DNA of 64,000 bases. Origin: Nautilus pompilius. Taxonomy: Eukaryota; Mollusca; Cephalopoda; Nautilida; Nautilidae. Below the pieces are notes generated by a model that was not told the DNA's origin, did no database searches, and saw nothing but the letters and a program-made list of their open reading frames with translations. The position numbers were made by a program, and so were the translations under genes. Numbering within the stretch: position 1 is the first letter of the stretch; each line of letters starts with the position of its first letter. Shown here one piece after another: positions 12,701 through 22,514 of the stretch. The DNA lies in the NCBI GenBank assembly GCA_018389105.1, contig JACATO010002144.1, forward strand, positions 124,001 to 188,000, given 5' to 3'.

Positions 12701-15700
12701 GCACACTAGTATTGGTAAGTATATTAATATCAGAATGATATTCTATGAGACTTTTCGGGAAATTAATGTACTGATAGATATTTTCAAAGAAAATTAAATT
12801 TATGAAAAATAATATTTAGATAAACATGCATTAGCTTTTGGATAAGGGTTTTTTATTTTTTATTTTGTTTTTCATAGTTCTAGAGTGAAGGATGGTTTAA
12901 TCTAGGAAAATATAATAGCAATCAATATTGTGCATTATAACTGTCATCGCAAAGCCACCAATGACAGAAGAGTATGTTTATAGATATGCAAGGCCCATCT
13001 TCCATGTTCATGCATTTCTTCCCCCCACCATCACCAACACCAAGGTGACATATTTGAAGAAATCATAATGAAATATAATAACAGACTGACCCATTCCAAA
13101 ACGAAACAAAAGCCTACCAACTTTTCCAGATTTCGAAATATTAAATGAAATCACATTTTGAAAAAAAAATTGCTAAGTGTAAACCATGAAATACATGTGA
13201 AAATATCAGCATGTCAGCTCATTTCCACCTGGCCCCATCTGTTTCCTTCCAGATATGAAAATGAGGAATTCTAGTAGGAAATTCCAACTCATGGCCTCCT
13301 ACCACACTGAGCAATGATCGTGCAATCCACCCAGTAACCAAGCACACAATCTAGTAATTATAGAAATGACCCCTCCATACAGCAATGACGGCATGTTGGT
13401 ATTGTTTAGCACTCTTGAAGCAAGATCTGTTAGAAACCATAGGAATGGAAAACACCCAGTTATGACCAAGTTATGCACAAGTACAACAACCGCAGAGCTG
13501 TTTGCAGACTTCTCAACAGGAGTTTTACACGTTTGAAAACTATCCTGTATTCTGATTTCTTGTAAAGGAAAACAGACTTACATATGATCTGTTGACGTTT
13601 GTTTGAGAGCATGTACCAGTTGCTGTGCCAGGCTTTCATCTCTGCTTCCAAGTATCCTTCGAGCATCATCCGCAATCTTTGGGTTAAAAAGTAGACTCTT
13701 ATTGTGCATAGTTACAGGCAGAGGGGTTGGCAGGGGCAATTCTGGTAGTACTGAAAAGAAAACAAAGTCAGAAGTTTGGTAAAACAAAACTATGAGCATG
13801 GGTTGGCATAGTCTATGGCATATTTAATCAACACGAAGAACAAAGTGTGTGTGTGTGCTAGTGAGTGAAGGGGTAAGGACGGATGCCAGATTTACAAGGA
13901 CAACCCTTCTTTTTCCGTGACAACCAACTTTCTTCTTCAAAGAAACATCTCATTATCAAATGTTATTTTGAATTTTGAATCTTTAAAAAAATTAGCAAAC
14001 ATATTACGCAAAGCGAGAGAGATACAAAGCTGGAGATAAACATTAGTTTTGGTACAGTAGCGACACCAGTGAATAATACCAGTCTGATAAAATTAATGCA
14101 TAACAGCCATTTCATATATGAAATTATACAAGGCCTGTACTTTTAATAATACCATAATGTACTGAATTACATAAGGTTTCAAATTCAAGGAAAATGTGGA
14201 AGGCATCTGGATAATAACTTACTAATTCTTGTAACAAGGGAGGATTGAGAAAAGTCTAGTATTTAATAAGAAAAAAAAAATCATATGTGTGAAGAACTTG
14301 TATTTTGAAGCTGGTTACCAGAAGTCTATAATGAAATGAAGTGCATCCATCCTTTTATTAAGGAATTTCGTGTTTTTATCATTGCTTTATTTTTAGCAGT
14401 GCTAGAACCTAAGAAAAGTATCTGTATCCTCCCCCAAATATCCAATAACTATGCAATAGCATGTTTTAATTCATGTTTTGCAACTGTATATTTAATAGAG
14501 GTGATAGTACTGTATTGATTCTAATTGCTGCCTTAGCATTTATTGTAACTCATCAAAAAAGATAGATAGATCAAAATCTGCAGAAAACTGAAAAAGAAAG
14601 CTAAACCTTCTGATGATCAGCAACGACTGATGCGTCACTATGTAAGAACTAAACTGTGTGAAAATATCTCCAAATGATAATAAAAGCAAAGTAACACTAA
14701 AGATATACAAAAGACACACACACACACACACACACACAGTAGATCTGTGTAATGAAAGAATGAAAAAGAAAAACATTAAAATATTATCAAGTCAGTTCTA
14801 GTTCTTCATCCTTGATGTCACACCCCAATACTTTACAGCCCTGTGATGTTAATAATGGAAACTTCAGTTCATTTTCATCTAAATGGGCATCCACATTCCA
14901 TGACATGCAGTCTTCTGTGCCATCTGGAACATTTATTTGCCTGCCTTCATGAAACTGTACCTGATCACATCAGATAGCTGATTTCTTGTCTTGGACATGT
15001 CCATAATCAGTTTTCCTTCATTAATGTGTTGTATCCACTCTTGAATTATTTTCCATTCCACATCAAATCACCTTGTCACTTCTTAATTGCTGGAAAATTT
15101 GCTCAATTTGACGTCATCTAGCTTGAACGTGATCATACAGCTTTGGCATTTGAATTCTCCTACAGATAGGATACATGATGCTTGCCATGAGAATTTCAGA
15201 TGATAATCTGACATAATCACTACATGTATTGATGAAATATGGAACATCACGTGATCAGCAATGTGACAGTCACATGTCTGAACAGGAGTGCTATCCAAAG
15301 TATTACCAAACAAGACAATATCTTGTGAATGCAATACAAACACAAAGTAAATACACAGAGAAGTGCCTCAAAACACAATAAGCATATACCATAAACAAGT
15401 ATGTTTACCACTGTCAAAGATACTACGATGGTAAAAAAGATTTAATGCTAATTTTCATTTATGATCTATAAATGCAACGATTAAGGGTCATCATGCCTAC
15501 AAAGTAAATTCTCCAATCCAATATATTCCTAAAGGAGGGAGCAGATTTTTGATAAGGACGTCCATCATTCATGGATACAACAGAAATTGATGTTTTTTGT
15601 AGAATGGGCAGCAAAAAAACAATACAGTACAGTCAACCTCACAAAATGATATAATGGATATTATAATACTTTTGTCTGAGCACCAAATTTTTATAATGCA

Positions 15701-18218
15701 AAAACAAGATTCTACATTAAATAATAAAATACTTTGGATAATGATATACCTCTTGAGAAAATCAATGTTCATTAACTGTGTTCATTACAATAATGCAATA
15801 AAAAAGAACAAAAACTTTGATTCTTTAACAGGTTGTTGAATATACAAGTCTGTGTTTAGAATTGATTTTGAGAGGAGCTAAATCCCATCAGTTCTGCAAT
15901 AACAAGGCCGACCCATGGCAAGCTCCTTGTTACTTGCTGCCTTCCAAAAATCAGTTTAACACTGATGTTCACTGAGTAAGGAATGTATCAGCTATCAAGA
16001 TGATAACAAAACTGCAACTGGAAGAAGCAATGATAATGTTGTTCCTTCTAAGTAGATTAGTGGAGCGGACTTGGCAACCCAAACATCACGACAACTCGAA
16101 CATTTCTCTTTCTAGCAAACAAGTGAATAACTGAGGGGGGATTCTAGTGCAGTTACCACATGGTTTCTGTCCTTTGTGGATTCCAGGCTTTGGCAATGCA
16201 ATGAAGTACTGCGACTTAAGCAGCTATCTTGTGCATACATGCACAACGACCGCCAACCAAGTGATCACACGTAGCTCATTTGTTTAGCTTTACATTCTTA
16301 CAAAGAACACATTGCACACATAAGCTTGTAATTCTGCATTTGTGTGTATTTGTGTGTATTTTTAGGAAAACATTATACAGTTTTTTAAAAATCTATTTTA
16401 AATTCAATTTCCTTCACCCACCGTGTGAGAGAAGATTGCCAGTTGCCAGGTTGTATTACCTTGAAGAGATAGTAACAACTGAAAATGCAAAGAAGAATCA
16501 AGAAAAGAAACCGGCAGCTGATTACATTAAAAACCGATAACAAAACAATATGAGGCTTTCGTACACTTCATTGCATGATGCTTTTTATTGATACGTCTGT
16601 ATGTTAGATCCATCATATTACACTGTATATCATGACATAGTGTAAGTGGATAGAGTTTTCCTTCTAAAAACATTGCTCCTGATAATAAATACCTTGGATG
16701 GTATGGTATCTCTCAGGGGTCCTGACAGTATCATAATAAGCAAAGTTGACCACACACACAACACAGGAAGAGAAGAGAAAAATAACACTCAGGGAACTCA
16801 GATTTCCTTGCATCCTTGGACCACTCTGAAAAACGACTGGCTTTTAAACATTACTGTTTAAAATAACATTACAAGTGAAAAGATCTGGCCGTGAAATCAG
16901 TCAGGAATGAAGAAAATGCTTACTTTTCCGTTAACAAACTAGTAGCAATTTAGCCAAAGTGCACTTTTGAAAAAAAAACAAACAAACACAATCAAAAACT
17001 ACCAGGGTACATCTGGTGCAATAAGACAAAGGTTAAATCTGGTCCCAAAACTACAAAACAAATGTTTCGAGATAATCTAGTCTCAGCATAGCATGAACAG
17101 ATAATGGGCAAAACCTTTTCCATGAGAAAGCCCCTAATTTTTTCATAAATATTTGCATTTGAGTTCAAAGAGCACTCCTCTGGTGGAAAACATACATTTT
17201 TAGAATATCACACAGGAAAACCTTATGCTAGAAGTTAGTGTTGGTCCTAGGACGTTAATTACAAGTGTTTCTGATCAATGGGAATCTGTTGTTTTAAGGA
17301 AATTTTATTTATTTATTTTTTCCCCCGCTATGTATTGTTTAATTTAGTTGGGAGGGGAGATTGAGAATCTTATTATGCACAAAATATTTTTCTCCTGCTG
17401 CTGTAAGCTGCACACAAGTAAGAAATAGTAAGAATGGAACTTCTTGTAAATGCCAATATATTCGATGTAAAAGCTACCTTCTGAAATAAATGGAACGGCC
17501 TGTATTAAAGGAAAAAAAAAGATTGAATGGAGGTGTGAAAATGTAATAGATTTAAGTGGAAGAACCCATCCCACCTTTTAGATGAAAAAAAAAACAACTT
17601 TTAACCCCCCCCTTTTCTTTGTAGACATCTCACAGCAGTGCTTGGACTGCAGCGACATGAACATTTCTCATCAATGGTCAGGCTGCAATCAGGATGTAGG
17701 TGTGCTGGCATGATGCTTGTGTAGTAACCCCGCCAAAGAACCTAACCTCACGACATTGTTAAATGGAAAGTCCCTGCAAGAACACCTCTGTTCAGGTGAT
17801 GGACTAGTATGGTAGAGTGAGAGATAAAACCCAATGGTATGGTGCTTTGCCAAATCAAATCAGTCCCCAAAAGAAAGATCAAGTTTGGATCCTTAACCAC
17901 ACCAGGCCAGTATGTCTTCTGCTGCTCACAATCTTATTTATTATAAATCCTTATCTAATAGATCGATTTTTATTCCTATTACTATCCTGTTTTGCTTAAG
18001 ATATTCAATAACAATTTTTAAAAATTACTACCTACATATCTACCTTCCCACCAGGTCTTACACACATTTATTTATTTATTGATGATTTTAAGTTATGGTT
18101 TCCATCAAAATGCAGGCAGTACAAGTGTGCAGAAAAACAGTAGTGGATACTTACAATCTGTAAGGCTTGTCACTCCTGCCAATGTTATAATAGGAACACT
18201 TGGAATTTCACCATTCAT
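634..18218 (-). CDS. NIPBL: Nipped-B / NIPBL cohesin loader, 5' coding part (six exons, gene runs off the left edge)
   Basis: Coding segments in transcript order are 18218-18155, 13750-13582, 3864-3752, 1598-1457, 995-850 and 723-634. They join in one frame with GT-AG introns to give 241 codons plus one base. The start reads MNGEIPSVPIITLAG and continues through a leucine/proline stretch (LPELPLPTPLP), KSLLF, a RDESLAQQLVHAL helix and STDHIELKD to EGDIPDLL. This order matches the conserved N-terminus of metazoan NIPBL/Nipped-B, the segment known to bind MAU2/SCC4. Residues from about 130 are rich in Q, S, P, N and T, as in the disordered region that follows in the family. NIPBL with MAU2 loads cohesin onto chromatin in the nucleus. 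The HEAT-repeat body, usually reached after more than a thousand residues, lies beyond base 1. Intron phases are 1, 2, 1, 2, 1, 1. No stop or frameshift is seen, so the gene looks functional. Confidence 0.93.
850..995 (-). CDS. NIPBL: Nipped-B exon 6, P/Q/F-rich
   Basis: The acceptor CCTTCCATTGCAG lies before 995. The donor after 850 is GTATGC, weaker than those of the earlier exons. It encodes YPQQTSPARFPNSPYTQHG and a FQQQFQNFAQIQG stretch, continuing the disordered region. The frame is uninterrupted and ends in phase 1. Confidence 0.83.
1457..1598 (-). CDS. NIPBL: Nipped-B exon 5, Q/S/P/N-rich
   Basis: The acceptor GCTTTTTCAG lies before 1598 and GTAAGT after 1457. It encodes about 47 residues of low complexity, rich in Q, S, T, P and N (for example SSQQTPTFVPQQQ). 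This agrees in composition with the disordered region that follows the conserved NIPBL N-terminus, but it cannot be aligned residue by residue. The frame is kept from exon 4 (phase 1) into exon 6 (phase 2). Confidence 0.85.
1599..3751 (-). other. NIPBL: Nipped-B intron 4
   Basis: About 2.15 kb of AT-rich intron. It holds a short CAA run at about 3717-3737 and scattered poly-A/T. No transposon or additional exon was recognised. Confidence 0.7.
3752..3864 (-). CDS. NIPBL: Nipped-B exon 4
   Basis: The acceptor CCATTTTAG lies before 3864 and GTAAGT after 3752. The first base completes an isoleucine codon, giving the family motif STDHIELKD across the junction. The rest reads GDAIEGDIPDLLKMVLSQDP and ends in NRRNFD plus one base, matching the EGDIPVLLQAVL region of vertebrate NIPBL. 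Confidence 0.92.
3865..7108 (-). other. Nipped-B intron 3, part 5' on + coordinates of the Tc1 copy
   Basis: Intronic and AT-rich. An open minus-strand frame at 4863-5183 is not recognised and has no splice context. A short ACCAGGGGTTAAT motif near 4871 also occurs in the small inverted-repeat element at 21223. No other feature is supported. Confidence 0.5.
7111..8694 (+). mobile_element. Tc1/mariner element, copy 1 (IR/DR type, inactivated)
   Basis: TA dinucleotides at 7109-7110 and 8695-8696 flank inverted ends: CAGCGGTGTGCAAAAGTCTT on the left, and the same sequence with small changes, inverted, on the right. A second subterminal copy of the TGCAAAAGTSTTGCATAAA repeat lies at 7313-7333. 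This gives the doubled direct-repeat arrangement known from Sleeping Beauty-like Tc1 elements. The partner on the right (8501-8510) has lost most of its length. A plus-strand transposase relic runs from about 7460 to 8437. Its end carries the Tc1 signature WPAQSPDLNPIENIW, and the frame stays open to the terminal TGA. Several stops and a 23-bp deletion after 8174, removing part of the spacer between the second D and the E, make it inactive. It lies in Nipped-B intron 3, antisense to the gene. Confidence 0.95.
7460..8437 (+). pseudogene. Tc1 transposase pseudogene (copy 1)
   Basis: The relic reads a helix-turn-helix half (VIVNRISCNQ..ISHTL, then TSTDIQTALSRHHG), a VLFFDESKF-type first aspartate region, GGDSAMVWGYF, and the C-terminal DLNPIENIW block. 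Frame changes and stops interrupt it, for example near 7630, 7770 and 7900. A 23-bp gap relative to copy 2 lies at 8174/8175. The last 84 codons (8183-8437) remain open. Mobilising activity is not expected. Confidence 0.9.
8697..13581 (-). other. Nipped-B intron 3, remainder
   Basis: AT-rich intron with poly-A/T runs. A short telomere-like AACCCTAACCCTAACC stretch lies at 11703-11718. No coding exon, RNA gene or recognisable transposon ends were found. Confidence 0.55.
13582..13750 (-). CDS. NIPBL: Nipped-B exon 3
   Basis: The acceptor TTTTCTTTTCAG lies before 13750 and a GTAAGT donor after 13582. Two bases complete the leucine codon split from exon 2. The exon then encodes the LPELPLPTPLP run, NKSLLFNPKIADDARR and a helix ending in QTSTDH. 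This is the best-conserved part of the family's N-terminal MAU2-binding region. It ends in phase 2. Confidence 0.93.
14714..14738. repeat. (AC)n microsatellite
   Basis: Uninterrupted AC repeats, about 12 units, in Nipped-B intron 2. Confidence 0.95.
14787..15343 (-). pseudogene. Unidentified degraded coding relic
   Basis: Read on the minus strand, three overlapping frames give protein-like stretches in sequence: CDCHIADHVMFHISSIHVV (from about 15280), then EWIQHINEGKLIMDMSKTRN, then DGTEDCMSWNVDAHLDENE and ending CDIKDEELELT with a TGA at 14787-14789. Each frame is broken by one shift. The composition is that of a folded protein and the stop is followed by non-coding DNA. This suggests the 3' end of a decayed gene or retrocopy. 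I do not recognise the family. No splice sites link it to Nipped-B. Confidence 0.4.
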
Positions 18219-18256
18219 TATGTGTCTTAACACATCGCTTTTACTACACTTCACAT
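18155..18256 (-). CDS. NIPBL: Nipped-B exon 2 (start-codon exon)
   Basis: An acceptor (pyrimidine-rich run ending TTTTCAG) precedes 18256 and a GTAAGT donor follows 18155. The ATG is at 18218-18216, leaving 38 nt of 5' UTR in this exon, so a non-coding exon must lie further upstream. The 64 coding nt give 21 residues plus one base (phase 1). This start is chosen because NIPBL proteins begin with the same MNG...P..PI.TLAG pattern. Confidence 0.92.
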
Positions 18257-18281
18257 CTGAAAATAATAAAATACTGAAATA

Positions 18282-18299
18282 ACACACACACACACACAC
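18282..18299. repeat. (CA)n microsatellite
   Basis: Nine CA units immediately upstream of the polypyrimidine tract of the Nipped-B start-codon exon acceptor. Confidence 0.9.
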
Positions 18300-18493
18300 T
18301 CAATAATTATATTGGTCTTGAAAAGAAATAGAAACAAACTGGAGAAAACAAAGAGAGAACACAGTTCATACATAATAGAAGAATATCTGATATCAAGCTG
18401 CCCACAAAAGAAGGCTGCTTAATTCACGACAAGGTTTTGTTAGGCCTCGAGCATTGTTCCACAAATAAGCCAAGGAAAGTTCTAGGAGAAAAA

Positions 18494-18522
18494 AAAACAA
18501 ACAAACAAACAAACAAACAAAC
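18494..18522. repeat. (AAAC)n microsatellite
   Basis: About seven AAAC units following a short A run. Confidence 0.9.
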
Positions 18523-21222
18523 TAGATGTATTCATCAATAAGTCCCATCTAGAGTTTTACAAGAATTGGGCAAACATTCAGCTGACAGGCAATGGGATTA
18601 CTGAGAGCAAGACGTTTAAAAAGGTTATTTCATTCCTGTAATGTCATTTTAGTCTTACATTTTGTTGTTTTTCTAACACATCTCTGAGCAATGTTAGTAT
18701 TCTTGATAAGCTTCATATCATCGTATTTAAGAGACTAAGCATCTAACAGCTACAGATGTGTTGGGGTCAGGCGGGCATGGCATTAACACCAAGAATTGTG
18801 ATACAGAATATTATGTAATGCTGCTGAAACCAAACAGTATGTTTTTAATAAGGCATACTCATCTTCAAAACAACTGCCAAATTTTTGCACCAATTTTTTT
18901 TTTAAATCAAAGAATTACTATTAAATAATGACACTGATGACAAGCTAATTATTAGAATTCTACCACCACTGTAAATGTTAATTCCTCTGAGCTACAGACC
19001 TGTCATGGGAAGACCAATGATAACAATGGTGATGATGATAATTCTGCCATGCAGACACAAACGCAACTAAGTTTCAGACAATGACAGTGATACGTTTTGC
19101 ACAAATTACTAAAAATATGCAGACCAAAGACAGATCTTGTGCTTTGAAAAACTTTGTTATAGCTAATTTATTAATGGCAGCATGACAACTCCTTGCAATG
19201 AAGAATGTATAGTAATCAAAATGAAACCAAAGCATGTTTTGAATATAACTAAAAATTTGAAAAAAAGTTAACGGAATTTCAAATCAAAATATCATTTAAA
19301 TACTAAAAATATTTTTTGAGGTAATCAGGCGCTAACTGCCATGAAGTAATTGATTAAAACCCGCAAAGACGTGGTTACTGTCTTACATAAGTCAGTAGGT
19401 GCGCATGTAGGAAGCAAGTACCCCCTCTAATATTTACATTTTTTTATACTAAGTCAAGAAATTATCTTCTTAAAGCTAATTGTCGTCAATGCAATCTGAA
19501 ACTATAGAAAAATGATTTTATAGAACAAATTTTTAAAACAACTCAATATGTATAATGCATATTTTGAAACATAAAAGATCACCCTAGAGATTTGCGAGCC
19601 AGGTTTCCAGAAACAGGAATCTATCTTGCTGCCTTATATACATTCTGAACATTACTCTCTTACAATGAGCGGACATAAATAAATTTTATGTATTTAAACA
19701 AAAGGATATCATTGTTTTATTAGTCTGCGGTATCAATGATTAGAACTAAGTTCGAGGCAGCCAGCACAAACGCGACACTAAAAATCTTAGAACAAGTGTT
19801 AATTAAATAGCACTGCACCACGAAATAGGACGTACAATGGCATGGCCGCAATCCAGGCTGCCAACTTGGTTTGCGATCATTAAATTTGACACAAATCAAG
19901 TTTTTATTATTATGCATTAGTACAGGCGTATCAGTTGTGGGGAGTTCCATTCTAAGTATGAATATGAGCCGCAGAACCATCCTCATAAAAGAGACAATAG
20001 ATGCTATTTTTGCTTTGAAAAGTCCCTTTTCTATAAATAAAGAGAAAAGCAAGCAACAAGGAGATTGTTTGTTAAAAGATTATTACTGTTTGTCTGACTT
20101 CTCCATATGTAGAACTGGGTCGAGTGCTTGGACCTGTACTCACTTTGAGTTGCAAAATGTATGCTCACACTTGATTCAGTGAGCTAAATCATAAAAAACA
20201 AAGTTGAGTATTATTAACCGTATCTATATTACGACAAGCAGTTGTGTTGTTATAAGCAGCACGTAGTAGAGTAAACCATAGAAGACTAACAATTTTTACA
20301 ATGTTCTACAAATTTCTATATTGTTCTAAAAAGCTTCTACAATCAGGCCAGCCAAAATTCAAGGACTTTTCAAGGACAAATTCTAATTTGCAAGTATCAC
20401 AAAATAAGAGACAATGTAATACATTATTTCAAAAAAAAAAAAAACCCTTACCAAACTCTTTGATTCTTACTGGGTCATAAACACAATTACAATGCATTGT
20501 AATTAAAACATTAGATATGTGTTTAGGATTAAATTATCCCAATTTTCTTATACATTATATCTTGGCCCAGTTCCTTCCAGTACATAAGACTACAGCTGTT
20601 AAATTTGTTTCAGGGTCTTGTATCGATTTTAGTCTTCATTGCATTTATAATAACTATTTCATCTGAAGGACCATAGCCATCAGCTGATAAATGGACTAGC
20701 TGTGTGTTTATCTCCTTTAAATTCTCCGGGCCCAGTAAAACTCAGGTTGGCTTAGCCACTTTTGATTGAAGATGCATTTATTTGGCATTATAAAAATCTA
20801 ATTTTCTTGAACTGGTCTACTATATTGCTGATGCTGTGTTCATATCATCTAAAAACGAAGAGTTCCAGTAGGGAGTTCTGATAGGTTGATTAGGTCAGTC
20901 AGAGTACATTGGGACTTTTGTGTCAGTTGTAGTTAACGCCATGCGCCTACTTTCCCCACCCAGCTAGTGTTCTGGGTCACAGCATACGAGACGTTGAGTG
21001 CAATGGGGTATGATGTCAACAATTGTGTTCATTCCAATAGCTTTGTTAGCATAGAAGGAATAACAATTATGCAATCGCAAGTAGAAATAATTAACCTTGC
21101 AAAATGTTGTGCATGGAGAGCCTCCCTGCATAATTATCTTGGATGGAAACAAGGTCAGAGATATGCAATAGATCTGTATTTACTTTACAACTATTTCATT
21201 TCATTTTTATTTCATATTTGTT

Positions 21223-21315
21223 TTAACTCACTGACCCCTGGTCATGTGACATGGTTATAGAAAACAACATGAAATGGTGATACATAAAAGCAACACCAGG
21301 GGTTAATCAGTTAAC
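21223..21315. repeat. Small inverted-repeat element (MITE-like, possible TTAA ends)
   Basis: The arm TTAACTCACTGACCCCTGGT (21223-21242) is mirrored by 21296-21315, with 17 of 20 positions complementary. About 50 bp lie between the arms, and TTAA-like bases lie at both outer ends. TTAA is the piggyBac target, so a tiny non-autonomous piggyBac derivative is possible. The core ACCAGGGGTTAAT recurs alone near 4871. Confidence 0.45.
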
Positions 21316-22514
21316 AATAGGTTTTACCAATTGTATGGAAATGAATGGATAAGGAAATCCAAGGACTTTTCACAACTGGGCAACCTCCACAATGTTCTAA
21401 ATTATTCTGGAAAGCTCCTTGAATATATAGTACTGGAAATAATTATGGACACATGCATAAATTATAATTGCAACTGAAAGGGATATATAATACACACAGA
21501 ATACATTATTACAGAAATATACAAAAACAAAATTAAGTTGTTGTACAGCGCACTAGTATTATTTGACCCATTTGTAAAGAGCAATTTCTTCCCAATTTGG
21601 ACTTCCTGCCGCACATTTCAACTTTTCCTTTTAGTTGCCTTTTTCAACAAAAGGTTTTTGGGCAGCTACATATCAAATGAAACCCTTCACATTAACATGT
21701 GTCTAGACATTAGCATCCATACTTGCAGCTAGGTCATTTGCAAGATATCTAATGGTCCGTCATCTATTACATGAAGAACATAACCTGAGATACTTAACAA
21801 CACTTTTGAAGAGTTTGGCTTTCTCCCTCAAATACATCTATTGTCAACAGTACTAGTTTTGTGCAGCCTGTCAGAGTCTTGCATACAGTAGCCTTCACTA
21901 GCTAAGACTTTGATTTCTATACTCCAGTCATGTGATATTTTCTTCTCAGGATCCATAGTGTTCACTACACACGAAATCACTTCCTATACCTCTTTAGTCT
22001 TTCCACAGATGTGGCACATTTTGATTATTTGCATGACAACCAACCATACTATGGTGCATTTCATTTTTACATACAAGATTTACAAATTATACATGGTATT
22101 TGCATTTTATACCCAATTTTCCCTTTCTTTCCACAATTATTTCCAATATTATATGTAAGAAGCTAAGTTTCTATCTCAAGGAGATCTTGCTTCCTGAGCT
22201 AATTTGAGAAAGTTAACTTTGCTTTGCTGCAAGAAATCAGCATAAGACACAATCAACAGATTTGATCTGCAGCATGGTCCTTGAAAAAAGAACCTGGAGA
22301 TGTTGTGAAAGAGACCAATAAAACTCCCAATAGTGCAGAACCCTTCTTTGGGAAAGATTTAACAGCCACAAGAAAAATCAAATCTCTGTAGATCCTGCTA
22401 AAAAGGAAACAGATGGGAAAGCAAAATGTGCCATTATTACAAACTGCTTGTATACCACCATAAAGAACACCAAAATTAGAGCTAATCACTTGTACAACTG
22501 TCATTCATCACTTA

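Larger units (their letters stand above)
13751..18154 (-). other. Nipped-B intron 2
   Basis: 4.4 kb of AT-rich intron with an AC microsatellite (14714-14738) and a degraded coding-like segment on the minus strand (14787-15343, listed separately). Nothing else was recognised. Confidence 0.6.
18257..22512 (-). other. Putative Nipped-B intron 1, 3' part
   Basis: AT-rich sequence upstream of the start-codon exon, with CA (18282-18299) and AAAC (18494-18522) microsatellites and a small inverted-repeat element at 21223-21315. Open frames at 19720-20182 and 20964-21260 are unrecognised. No further exon is supported. Confidence 0.5.

Noticed and set aside
20964..21260. 97-residue plus-strand open frame, also open on the other strand
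   Set aside because: No known motif. It runs into the small inverted-repeat element, so it is probably chance or an old relic.
20296..21420. Recurring ACAATGTTCTA and AAGGACTTTTCA words at both ends of this interval
   Set aside because: Matches are short, not consistently inverted or direct, and no flanking duplication was found.
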